Assembly (NCBI GenBank): GCA_027924645.1
Contig: BSBN01000233.1
Coordinates: 4,482,501-4,546,500 of the forward strand
Direction of reading: 5' to 3'
DNA length: 64,000 nucleotides
Origin: Cunninghamia lanceolata
Taxonomy: Eukaryota > Streptophyta > Pinopsida > Cupressales > Cupressaceae
Positions 44,759 to 56,647 of this stretch are shown one piece after another (positions within the stretch are counted from its first letter, which is position 1; the number at the start of each line of letters is the position of its first letter). The position numbers and the translations under genes were made by a program. The notes beneath the pieces are model-generated. The model did not search any database and was not told where the DNA came from. It saw nothing but the letters and a program-made list of their open reading frames with translations.

Positions 44759-45532
44759 TTACATATCCCCTTGCTCCTGAGCATAATTGACAAATTCTTG
44801 GACCCAGTCGAAATCTTGCACTAGCACGAGCTGCAACATCTTTTTCAAGAAGTTTACACCAATGGTGGCCTTCTCCCAATGAGTCCAAAGGGTTGCTCTC
44901 TTCACATCCAACAGAAAGGGAAAGAACGGAACTACCTCTCTCAAGACTTTCAACAATTCTAGGTCCCGCAGCCTAGGTATTCCTAATCCCAGTGAAAATG
45001 CCTCCATAATCTCCTCCAGACCTCCCAAAAGATCTGGCTTAAACAATTTCCTCATAATCTTGGCCGCCTCTGATTTTAGGGTTTTCAAGTCTAGAAGAAC
45101 CGTGAGAAACTAAGACACAATATCTAAATCTACCCTATAGTGCTCCCCATTTGACAAATACTCCTTCCCCAGCATTAATTTCACTGCACCTAGGGTGAGA
45201 AAATCTGCCTCTTCCAAGATATGCTTCAAACAAAGATCAGTTATTTCACCTAGAAAATCCATCTGTCTCATTGCTTTGGTGAGTCTAATTGGCGTATCCA
45301 TGCCATCACAGACAAGACAATCAACAAACATGCGAACAACAAACTTAGTGTCTTCTGCCATGAACAAGACAGAAGGAAAGATGTGAATTATGCTCCAAAG
45401 AATAATGAAGCTCAAGGTTTTATAATCTCTTCCCATCATACTTCCAACCGTTTTAAATCCTTCACTCCTTCGAATGACTTTCCCACATGTGAAGAGTCTT
45501 TCCAAACTTGTTAGAGCTCTTGGGAAGTCCAA
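44759..45532 (-). pseudogene. Unrecognised 258-codon frame with one stop
   Basis: Minus-strand frame from ATG at 45532 to TAA at 44759, broken once by TAG at 45110-45112. It is rich in Leu, Lys and Phe and probably all-helical (LTSLERLFTCGKVIRRSEGF, LTKAMRQMDFLGEITDLCLK, GLEEIMEAFSLGLGIPRLRD). No domain recognised. It lies just downstream of the LINE and could be a separate gene fragment or part of the LINE 3' region. Confidence 0.5.
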
Positions 45533-45796
45533 TCACTTTAACAATTCCTTCGGCCCTTACAAAATTATCATTATATTTATCTCTCGTGATTTGTATCGAT
45601 GTTGTACCTTACCTCATTAATATAACAAAGTGGATCAGGAAAGCCCAAGAGAGGCCACAATGTCCTTGACGTGGAGCTTCGCTGACTGAAAAGGAGTGAC
45701 ACTATCACTCGAGCTCGAGTGGACTTGCCTTTTCCTGTATGAATTAAGATCCTTTCTAATCGGGCCCATTGGATTTCGAGAATTTTAGTTCACCAA

Positions 45797-48700
45797 TCAT
45801 ATTGAAATTTCTAATTCCCTTAAATCAAACCTGTCAGCCCCTCTATTGGCTAATGTGTTTGCATCCATGTTGCCTTTGCAGTCTATGTGATTTACTCTGT
45901 AAAGCTCCAACTCTTTAAGGCATTGAATTGCTGATTCTAACATTGCCCCTAGTTGCCAATTCGACATTTTCCCAGTTGTCAAAGTATTTATAATCAAAGT
46001 TGAGTCCCCTTCTATGATTACCTTCTTTAGCTTAAGCTCAATACACATGTCAAGTCCCATAATTAAGGCTTTCATCTCTGCCACATTATTTGTTTCTACT
46101 GGGAGAGACCTAGCCAATCTTCCCACCTCCCTACTTTGCCAGTCCTTGATGAGGCAACTAGCCCCAGAGATGCCAAGGTTGCCTCTGGCAACCCCGTCAA
46201 ATTTTATTTTATACCATCCTGGTTCTGGAGGAATCCAAACAACTTGGCTTCTGTCTAATTGTGTTTTCTTTCCTCCCTCCCCTACAAAGGAAGGGACCTT
46301 AAGACCATGCCAATTTTTCCTAATGATTGCATCCCACTTTGAGAAGTTTGAGTTCTTTTGTCTTTGCTCTCCAATTCTGTCATTAACAACTTCTACTATC
46401 ACAGCCTCCACTTTGTTGAGTAGGGAGATTATGGGCATCTCCTTCTCTTGAAACAATCTTTGATTCCTTTCATTCTAGATCTCCCAAGCTAGAAGAGAAG
46501 GGGAGATTAACCATAAAATTGAGAACAATGTTGATCTATTAAGATGTGGCCATGCCTTGAATAGGTTGAGAATGTCATTGGGCAGGGCAGTTTTCCAATT
46601 CAATTTAGCACATAGCTAATTCCAACATTTGAGAGTGAAAGGGTATTGCAAAAAAAAGTGATTCCCTGATTGCTCTTTTTGTTTGCACAAAACACATCTT
46701 GAGGGGCCCAAATACCCCAGCTTAATGAACCTATCTGCTATCAAAACTCTGTTTTGCAACATAGCCCAAGTGAAAATCCTAGCTTTGGGAATACAATTCT
46801 TATTCCAGCATAAATTGAGGGGTAGAGTGGAGGTTACCTTTAAGTGTTGCACCAAAATTTTGTATCCTTCTTTTGCTTTGTAATTGTCTGATTGAGAGCC
46901 ATTCCACCTTAAGATATCTCTACCTTCTCTGATGAAAATTAACCTATTTTTGATGGCTTCTTCAAAAGCTTCACCTTCAATATTGGTGAAGCCTAGTACT
47001 CTCACATATTTCTAATTCCCTTTGAAGCCTCCATTAGTCCAAGAGATTTGAAGATAGTCCCTCACCCTATCTCCCCACACTTGCGTGGTTCTGTCCTTGA
47101 TTGCATTTAGTTCTATTATATTTACCAATTTAGGAAAACCTCCCCATGAATCTTCCCAAAACAAAGCCTTGCTCCCATCCCTTATATCCCAGGTTAAGTA
47201 ATCTAAAATCAGATCTCTGCAATTTTTCATGAAGTTCCAAATTCTAGAACCTACTGGGAGGGTTCTAGAAGTGAAAATGAATAATTCCCCTTCATCTAAA
47301 TATTTGGCCTTCACAATCCTTACCCATTTGAGATTCAGATTTGTGTAGATACTCCAAATAAGTTTTTCTCCTAGAGCCTTATTCTAGAGAGACAGGTTTC
47401 TCAGTCCAACACCCTCTGCCATCTTTGATTTACATACTTTTTCCCAGCTGATGAGGGGAAATTTCTTTTGTTCCAACTCCCCTTGCCAGAAAAACTTTCT
47501 CATTTTTTAATTAATTTTTTGACAAGCACTAGCTGGGAGAAGGAGGCATGACATCATGTATATAGGTATAGCAGCAATCACTACCTTTAACATCAGAGTT
47601 CTCCCTCCCCTGGAAAGCCACCGGCCTTTCCAAGAGGCCAATTTCTTTTCTATCTTTGAGATTAGGGTATCCCATAATTTCCCTGACTAAAGGCTAGTGG
47701 CTAAGGGTAGCCCCAAGTATTTACTTGGAAGTGAGCCTTTCTTAATGTCCAACACTCTAATGATATAGTTTTCTAGCCTTGGGTCAGTGAAGAAAAAGAA
47801 GCAACTAAGTATTTTCCTAGGATTTCCTTCAATATTCTTACCTCTCTCACCTTAGCCTCTCCAAACAACATTGTGTCATATGTGAATTGCTGATATGAAA
47901 TGGCTGGAAGATCCCTAGTGATTTGGATTCCTATTATCCTTCCATCCTAAAGAGCCTTATTTAGTGTTCTTCCCAATGTTTTTGCCATAATAATAAATAG
48001 AAATGGAGATAGAGGGTACCCCTACCTTAGGCCTCTGGAAGCCCCAAAGTATCCTTCTAGAGACCCATTTATGAGAATGGAAAATCTTAGGCTTGCCACA
48101 CAATTAAAAATCCATTGTAGTCATTCTCTCTGAAATCCAAAATCCTCGAGAACCTTGAATAAAAACCTCTAGTCTACTCTATCATAGGCTTTTTTATGTC
48201 TAACTTTATCAGTATATTTTGTTTCTTAACCATTGGGTAGAATGAATTGCTTCTTGAGCTATTATTGCCCCATCAAAAATTGATCTACTAGGTACAAAAA
48301 TAGTTTGTTCTTCTGATATAATGTCAGGGAGGATTCCTTTAATTCTATTTGTTGCTACCTTTGCTAGAATCTTATAAATGGTATTGTAGAGTGCAATAGG
48401 TCTGAATTCCTCAAGTGATTCAGGCTTTTCCTTCTTAGGAATGAGTGCAATGAATGTGTTATTAATCCCTTTTAGTACCTTTCCTAAACTTCTTGAATCT
48501 TCAATTGCCTTCACTACTTCTCCTCCTATTATATCCCAACATTTCTAAAAAAAGGACACAGAAAATCCATCAGGGCCAGGAGCTTTGTCAGAGTGTAATT
48601 AGAAAAGAGCTTCTTTAATCTCATCCTTAGAGATTTTTCCCATCAACATCTCATTTTGTACCTCCGTGACTAGTCTAGGAATGTTTGTGAGAATTTGTTG

Positions 48701-49933
48701 TTGTTCCTACAGGCTTGACCCATTCCAATTATTTAGGAGGTTTTGGAAAAAATCTATTGTTTCTGTTAGGATTTCCTCTGGCTTCTCAAGAACTTTGCCT
48801 ACTAAGGATCTGATCCGAGTGATTCTATTTACTTCCCTCCTTTCCCTAGTAGCATTGTGAAAGTACTTGGTGTTTTTGTCCCTGGATTTGAGCCAAAGGT
48901 CTCTGGACTTCCATCTCCAAAATGTTTCTTCCTTTGACAGAATGTCTTCTAATTTGCTAAGAAGTTCCTTCTCATTCATGTAGCTCTTATTGTTCATTCC
49001 CCTTGTTATCACTATATCATTCACCTATTGTAGACTTTCTTCAATTTTTCTTTTTTCCTCAAAGATGTTTTTGAAGCTATTCCTGTTACACTCTTTAAGT
49101 TGCTGTTTTATCACTTAGACCCCTCCGGGTGAGCCTCATTCCACCAAGTCTTGATTAAGTCTAGGAAATGGGGATCTTTGAACCATATATTTTCAAATTT
49201 GAAAGGGCATCTGATAGGTTTCCTTTATCCCTAAATTTCTAGGTTGATTGGGAAGTGATTTGAACCTGAGTAAGTTACTATGTTTCTTGACAGAGAAAAG
49301 GGAAAGTTTCCCAAATCACCCTTGAACAGGAATCTGTCCAAACGTTCTACTATGTTGCAAAACCCTATCCTCCTATTTGTCCATGTGTAAACCCCATTCC
49401 CCATCTGTATATCCATCAACATGTTTCTTTCCACAAAGTTCTCAAAATCAATCTGTGATTGGATCTTTCTTCTAACACCCCTATTTTATCTTTAGATTTT
49501 AATATTGCATTAAAATCCCATCCCAGAAAATAGAACTCATGAGCTACATTACTACATAATGTCTCTATTTCCATCCACATCTCTCTCTTTAAAATACATG
49601 AATTTGGTCCATAAACATTAACAAGAATGAAGTTTACATTTGAAGACAAGCTTCTGACCTTGTTAGCTATCCAATGCATGCTTGTCGCCAGCTCCTCCAC
49701 CAAAAAATTTTGTGGTCTCCAGAGAGTTAAGAGTCCACCAGAGGCTCCATTCACAAAGACTACCATGTGTTGCCAAAGTTTTAGTTTGTCACAGAAAGTA
49801 TTTACTTCCGCCTATGATAGTTTAGATTCCTGGATTAGAAATATGTCTACCTTGGACACCTCCAGTAGGCGTCGAACCACACTTTTTTGTTAGGGGCATT
49901 TTAGCCCCTAACATTCCAAGAGTATATCTTCAT
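45797..49933 (-). pseudogene. Plant L1-type LINE ORF2 (endonuclease, RT, zinc finger, RNase H)
   Basis: Begins MKIYSWNVRG at 49933 and spans about 1,379 codons, normal for plant LINE ORF2, with many stops and shifts. In order: APE-type endonuclease (SWNVRG; SKVDIFLIQESKLS; VNVYGPN; WDFNAIL; GSNHFPI) to 49231; linker; reverse transcriptase (FIALIPKKEKP, 48514-48209); a degenerate catalytic box near 47870 (FTYDTMLFGEA instead of FADD); zinc-finger region (CVLCKQKEQSGNHF, about 46680); and a C-terminal RNase H (FDGVARGN; NNVAEMKALI; IEGDST, 46456-45797). Inactive. The gypsy element is inserted three bases upstream of its ATG, so ORF1 lies beyond the window. Confidence 0.9.
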
Positions 49934-49936
49934 TGG

Positions 49937-51088
49937 TGATGGGGAGCGCACAGTGAAAATGCAGAATGGGTCCCACTTTTCTCACAGACAGCAAGACTTA
50001 ACAAATGAGCCACCGATACATCCTGGTCATCAGACAACAAGGATCGGTATGACTTTCTCAAGTCTTACCATTGTTCTACCTTACACCGATAGCTCAATTG
50101 AATTTATCTTCGGCGAGATACAACAAGACTCACACCAAGTCAATCAACTCTTCATCATCGGCAAGACTTACTTCTATCGGTGAAGTCTTCTATCCTTCAA
50201 CCGATGCCCTGATGACAGTTAAGTTCCCCTCGTCTTAACCGTGACGGCTTCAACACCGGTTGGACATGAATTTATTTGTAAACTCCTTTGATGTGTTTCC
50301 GATATGCCGATGGCATTTACCTTCGGTGAGACTCTTCTCGTCGGCGAGCACTTACAAATTCTGGTCGATGCGCCGATGGACCAACTCCCTCGGCGAGACT
50401 ACTCGACTTCAGCAGACTTGTTGTAAGTCCCAGCAACTCACCAATGCACAACTTACTTTCTTCCTCTTCAACTGAACCCTAGCACATGGAGATGCTAGTT
50501 CAACCTACTATGCAAAACATTCTATCTGGATCCTCTGCGCTTTTGAACACAAAAACAAAACAAGAAACAAAAACAAATACTTGTACAACGAAGCCATTCC
50601 ACTGATTTTGAAAGAAATCATGCTAGTGGAATGCTGCATGTTGACATACTGGAATGATGGAAAGCACAAAAAGAATAGAAATCTATAGTTATACGAATTT
50701 CAGTTACAGGGAAAGGAAATCAAATTGACAGAACAAAATAGTTTTATTTCTCCTTAGAACAATACACAATCACTTTCACACACTTCTCCCTTCTTCTCTC
50801 TGATGGTTCCTTCCTCTGGTTGTTATCAACTCAAACAGCCGGTAGTTGGAAAACCAACCGATGCAAACAGTTGGAAGATCAACTAATCCAAACTGCCTCA
50901 AACTATCCTATGACCCTGTTTTGGCACTATGTGATTACAATATGACAAAATTGTGTTTTAAGTCACTTTGGACTTACAAAATGGGTTCTAGGTCTTGAAA
51001 GAACTAGAGACAAACATAAATGAAAATGCATTGGTCAAATAGACCTTATTATAAAAGAAAACAAGATTTTCTAGGTGCTCCTGCACCA
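49937..51088 (-). repeat. Gypsy 3' LTR
   Basis: On the plus strand it starts TGATGGGGAG and ends CTGCACCA. It matches 63276-64000 over the visible 725 bp with many substitutions. Repeated CCGATG/CGGCGAG motifs occur at about 50010-50410. The neighbouring CTCCCCAG is the complement of the polypurine tract. The right boundary is uncertain by a few bases. Confidence 0.8.
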
Positions 51089-51149
51089 TACTCCCCAGGT
51101 GAAAGTTGTCTCAAGTCCTCTTAGAGACTAACTACTGCAAATCATCACC

Positions 51150-53667
51150 CTACTTTTTTATGTCTTCTTTCAGCATCCATGTGGCTTTTGAGTCTGGAAG
51201 TCCTTGCCATTTGACTAAGTGCTCAAAATAGGTCTGATTTCTTGTCTTCTTGGTTGTCCTGCTATCCAAGATGCACTCCATCTTAGGTGGTAAATGTTGC
51301 ACCCACTCTGCATTGTCTTGGACAGAATCTGTTGTACCTTCGCCTGTATCAAGACTCCTATATAATGTTAGATCAACAACATTGAATATAGGGGAAATAG
51401 CATTATCATCAGGGAGTTCAATTTTGTAAGCATTAGGACCATATTTCTCTAAAATATTACAAGGTCTAATTTTTCTCGTCATCAACTTGTTGTGGTTTCC
51501 CTTGGGTAGTCTATTCTTGTTGAGATGAACCATGACCATATCTCATATTTGGTACTGCATATCCCTTCTCCTTTGATCCACTCTAGCCTTGATCTTCTGA
51601 CTATTCTTGTGTAGAGTATCTCTGACTTGTTGATGGATCTCTTTCATAGCCTCTACAAATGTATCAGCATGTTCACTCCTTTTGTCTAACCCTTGAACAT
51701 CTCTCAATTCAAAATTTCCTCTAGAATGACTACCATAGACAACTTCAAAAGGACTTAGACCTGTATTTCTATTTGTAGAATCATCATAGGAATATTCTGC
51801 TTGTGGGAGTACGACATCCCAACTACCTCCATGTTCTCTTGTCAAACATCTTAGCAAATTGCCTAATGACCTATTCACAACCTTAGTTTTTCCATCAGTC
51901 TGAGGATGATAGGCTTAACTAAAGGACAAATTTGTACCCAATCTTTTCCACAAGGTTCTCCAAAAATGTCCCACAAATTTGTTGTCTCTGTCAGATACAA
52001 TACTCAAAGGCAATCCATGAATCCTAACAATTTCTTTAAAGAACAAGCCTACAATGTAACTAGCATCATTGGTGGTTTAACAACGAATAAAATGAGCCAT
52101 CTGCTGAACCTATTTACCACAACAAACACACTATCATAACCTGTCCTTGTCTTTGGTAACCCCATCACAAAATCTATACTCAAACTTTCCCAAGGTCTGT
52201 TTGGAATGGGCAGAGGTTGGTACAGTCTTGCATTGGTTGAGACCCCCTTTGCTCTCTGGCAAATCATACAACTCTCAACAAACCTTCTGATATTAGATTG
52301 CATCCTTGGCCAAAAGTAAAATATTCCTACTAGATCTAAGGTCTTATTGAGCCCAAAATGTGCTCCTAAACCACCACTATGTTTCTCCTTCACTATATTA
52401 TCCCTCATTGAACACTTAGGGATACATAGTTGACTTCCTTTAAACAAAAGTCCATCCTGCAATGTATAATCTAAAAATTCATTGTGGAAAGCATTGGCAA
52501 ACTCACTGCATACCTTGTAAATCTCCTTGAAATCTTGGTCCTCTTCATACAATCCTTTAAGTGCCTCAACACCCATGCTTTGTAACTGCACTTCTTGTAC
52601 TGTCAACACCCTTCTGCTCAAAGCATTAGAAACCTTATTGGTTATCCCCTTCTTATGTTTGATGATGAAGGTGTATGCTTGAAGACTTTCCACCCACTTC
52701 ATGTGTCTATGACTGAGCTTTTCCTGTCCATTCAAAAAACTAAGAGCATGATTGTCAGTGTATATAATAAATTCTTTAGGAAGCAAGTAATGCCTCCATT
52801 TTTTCAGAGCTTGTACCATGGCATACAACTCTAAATCATAAGAGGAGTACTTCCTCTTAGCTTTATTCAATTTTTCATTGAAAAGGCTACTAATTTGCCT
52901 TCTTAGCTCAACACTACCCCTATGGCCAGCCCACTTGCATCACATTCAATGGTGAAGACCTTATTGAAATCAGGAAGTACTAAAACAAGATACTCAGCAA
53001 CTTTCTGCTTCAAACTTTCAAAACTCTGATCTGCCTCTTTTGTCCACACAAACTTCACCTTACCTCCACCCTTGATGGTCTCTAACATAGGTGCACAAAT
53101 ATCACTATAGTTCCTAATGAATTTTCTATAAAATGTGACCAAACCATGAAAACTTCTGACCTCTCCTACTATCTTAGGTGTAGGCCAATTCAAAATAGCT
53201 TCTATCTTGGAAGAATCCATTTTCAAATCACCCTTAGAGATGACAAAGCCCAGGTAAATCAATTCTTGTTTCATGAAGTCACACTTTTCCAAGTTTATCA
53301 TTAACTTCTGATCTTGTAGCCTCTTCAAGACTATCTCCAAATGTTTCAAATGTTCTTCCCTACTCTTACTAAACACCAAGATATCATCAAGGTACACTAC
53401 CACAAATTTCCCTATGAATTCCTGCAACACCTCATTCATTAGTCTCATAAAGGTGCTAGGGGCGTTTAAAAGACCAAAAGGCATCACAAGCCACTCATAC
53501 AACCCTTCATTGGTTTTGAATGGTTTCTTCCACTCATCCCCCTCTCTTATTCATATTTGGTGATACTCACTCTTTAAGTCTATCTTGGAGAAATAAGTGG
53601 CCCCTCATAAACAATCCATTAGATCTTCTATTCTAGTAATAGGAAACATATACCTAATGGTTATCCT
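51150..53667 (-). pseudogene. Gypsy pol 3' two-thirds: RT, RNase H, integrase, chromodomain
   Basis: From 53667 downward: reverse transcriptase ([34 protein letters not shown]; catalytic [11 protein letters not shown]), RNase H (KYSSYDLELYAMVQALKKW; YTDNHALSFL), integrase zinc region (HFGLNKTL; SCMICQRAKG) and core (IDFVMGLPKT; NAEYSYD-type tail), then the chromodomain (LVKWQGLPDSKATWMLKED) ending at 51150. Breaks occur near 53600, 52890, 52049, 51890 and 51540. Chromodomains of these elements bind histone marks and steer insertion into heterochromatin. Confidence 0.88.
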
Positions 53668-53672
53668 ATTTA

Positions 53673-54774
53673 TGTTGGCAAGAGACATAATGTAGCTTCA
53701 TGAGTGTTGTCATTGATGGCAACAAAGTTCATCCCACCCATCCCCAGGACATGGTGTGCCTATACCGGAAGTCAGATTGAAGAGTGTTGAGGTGCGGTAA
53801 GCAAGAATAGAGCATGTAGCAAGGTCTGACAGTCAGGTCCAGATCTCTTAGAGAAAGTATCTCGGTAAAGTGTGGACTTGGGGAAGTCAAGAGGAGTACC
53901 ATGACTAATAGATTCTAGGGATTGAGCCTTCGGTGAAGAAAGAGTCAAGAGATATGAGCACCTAAGTATTGGGTTCCTGTTTAGCAGAGTAGACTGAGGA
54001 AGAACTGACCGATAGAGCATCAGACCTTAATCTGGATAAGATATTGATGGTGATCAAGCTCCCTGAGGTATCATTCATTATTGGCCAACATGATTGATGA
54101 CTTCTATAAGCATCTCTTTGATACGCATCACTTGACAAGCAAGGATTCAGACGACAGATCAAAGTTTGGGAAACTATTGACTATTCCAGATGCCGACTAG
54201 AAAGGTATTGAAATCATTAGTGTGGATATATATACCAGATGGATTTGGATGTGAAGAAGTGTGTGGTGTATTGTGAAGTGCGAAGAAAAGTAGAGAGCAG
54301 AGTGGAAGCAGTAATACAGGTCCGGTATGTGACAGAACAGCAGCACCTAAGAAGAGGAAGAATGAAGTGTAGTAGATTAATGTACTAAGCTTAACCGAAA
54401 CTAAACTTCAGCATGTGTGGATGCTTCTCATCAGTTCAAGTATCTTGTTACTCTCTTATGACTTGTAGACAGTGAGTTTCTTGTAGGCAATGAGCCTCTT
54501 GTGAGCAGTGTGCTCGGGCAGTGAGCCCTAATTGGCAAGTGCCATTTTGTACTACCTTATTCTTTTAACAGAGAATACAATCTTGGGTTAATCAACCCAT
54601 GGTTTTTCCCTTCACAGGGTTTTCTACGTCAAAATCATTGTGTTATGTGTATTGAGTTTATTTCTGCTTTCATGGTTATGCATACTTAATTTGATGCTAC
54701 ACTAATTGTTAAGGAAGAATAGAAAGTTAAAATAATCTAGATAACTGATTCACCCCCCCTCTCAGTTATCAACA
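53673..54774 (+). repeat. Copy C 5' LTR
   Basis: 1,102 bp, TGTTGG...CAACA, followed by the initiator-Met primer site (about 54777-54788). TATA candidate TATATATA near 54227. Confidence 0.9.
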
Positions 54775-54841
54775 ATTGGTATCAGAGCTAAGTTCCTCCT
54801 AACAGAGCCTAACAACTTGAGGAAGATCTGGGAATCTCAAT

Positions 54842-56012
54842 ATGTATGATATGAAGGAACAACTTTAGTCTGCTCTAGATGATCTTGAGCAATCTCACTC
54901 CGAAGTCAATGAATTGAAGGAAAAACTCAAACAAGCTAATGATTTCATAAATGAACTAAAAGAGAAACTAAGTACCTCTATGAAAAAGAGAAAGGAACTA
55001 CTTCAATAGTTAGCAAGTCAAAGTGAAGCCAATGTTGCTGATGAAGAATTAAATGAAAAGAACAAATAATGTGAGAAGCTATCAAAAGAGGTCATTATGG
55101 TAAGACATGAAATGGAATCAGGTGTTATGAAATTCACTCAAGAAATTGAAGAGAAAAGAAAGACTGGAGATAATTTAAAACAATCTCTCAAAGAAAAGTT
55201 AGAAGATTGCCACAAAATAGATAGAATAATTTGGTATTTGGAATATGATCTTGAAGAAGCTAGAGATAATGAAGAACAACTTGAGAATCAAATTGTCACT
55301 TTAAAAAGGGATTCCCAAATAGAAAATGAATACAAAGAGAAATTCAAGATAAGCTCTTCTCAGCTTGAAGTTCTTCTTGAAAGCCAAAAGAGAGTAGATG
55401 ACAAGTAAGGCTTGGGGTATGAGAAAGGTGAAAGCTCCAGATCAAGTTAGAAGAACTCTGGATTAGGAAATCCAAGGACCAGGCTAGAAGACCTCTGGTA
55501 AGACAACCAAATGCTCAAAGACATCCATCCTTTAATGGATACTGCCATAATTACAATAACTTTGGTCATAAAGCAAATCAGTGCAAAAGAAGAATGAATC
55601 AGACTAATTCATCCTTCTCCAGACAATGTTTTAATTGCAAAAGGTATGGTCACAAATCTCATGAGTGTAGAAATATGCAAATGAACAATTCATTCAATGG
55701 TAGATGCTTTACATGCAATAGAATGGGACATATGGCTAATTAGTGCAGATCAAGAGGATATCAGTCAAATATGCAAAGAAATGTTGTTTGTTACAATTGC
55801 AATAGATCTAGTCATATTGCCAAATTCTACAGAAGAATCAAGACAAAAAGGGTTTGGTTCATCATAATCAAAACCAAGACAAAGGAAAAGGAAAAGTGAA
55901 TGCAGATGAAATTCAAAGGGAGATGAACAAGATTTGGGTGAAGAGGAGTATAGAAAATGTTGAGGACGGATCCACACCAGAATTTGGTGCTGATATTCCT
56001 TCCAAAAACTAA
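54842..56012 (+). pseudogene. Copy C ORF1: zinc-knuckle protein, heavily broken
   Basis: ATG at 54842 then CTTTAG stops the frame after eight codons. Further stops lie near 55009, 55066 and 55406, with shifts after 55470. Coiled-coil repeats and the zinc-knuckle region (about 55540-55830) remain recognisable, with several Cys lost or followed by stop (AATTAGTGC near 55741). Confidence 0.8.
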
Positions 56013-56647
56013 ATAGATGAGCTCTAACTCAGGGGGGGTCACAAAAGATAACAGTTTCCCCTAGCCAGTCAATTGGTGCCTGAAATTGGCACATGGATGG
56101 TTGCGGATTAAAAGGGTTCTCAGAGAAACATCTAAATAACCCTTGGGAAATATATGAAAGATCTGCAAGGGATTTAAAGAGGTTAATCATCTAAGATTGA
56201 TCCGGTTTAACAATCATCCAGTAAGAAGCAAGATTTTCACAGTTTGATTCGGTGTGATTCCAAACTGAAACATCTTGATCTGTAGATAAAGGGGATGATT
56301 CGAGGAAAGTAGGGACACTAAAATTAATCACTAAGATCAGATCTAAGTACATCTCAGTGATCTGGAAAAATCTCTCATGATAAGGTAACTGGAATAAATT
56401 AAGTTGTGCATTTATTACAAAATGAAATTAGGGTTTGCTTAGAGATAAATGGGTTTGTTTGCTTGTCATTTACACATTTGCATTAGTGAAAGAGATAAGA
56501 AGAGCTCTGCAAACAAGTTTTCTTCATCTCTCTCAAGGATCAATCATAGAATTCAAGTCAATCGGCCATCTTTTCGGCTCAATTCGTGAACCCTAAAAGC
56601 GTAAGAGGTATTTTCTGCTCTTGAAATCTCTCTTTGAATCTTTAAAG

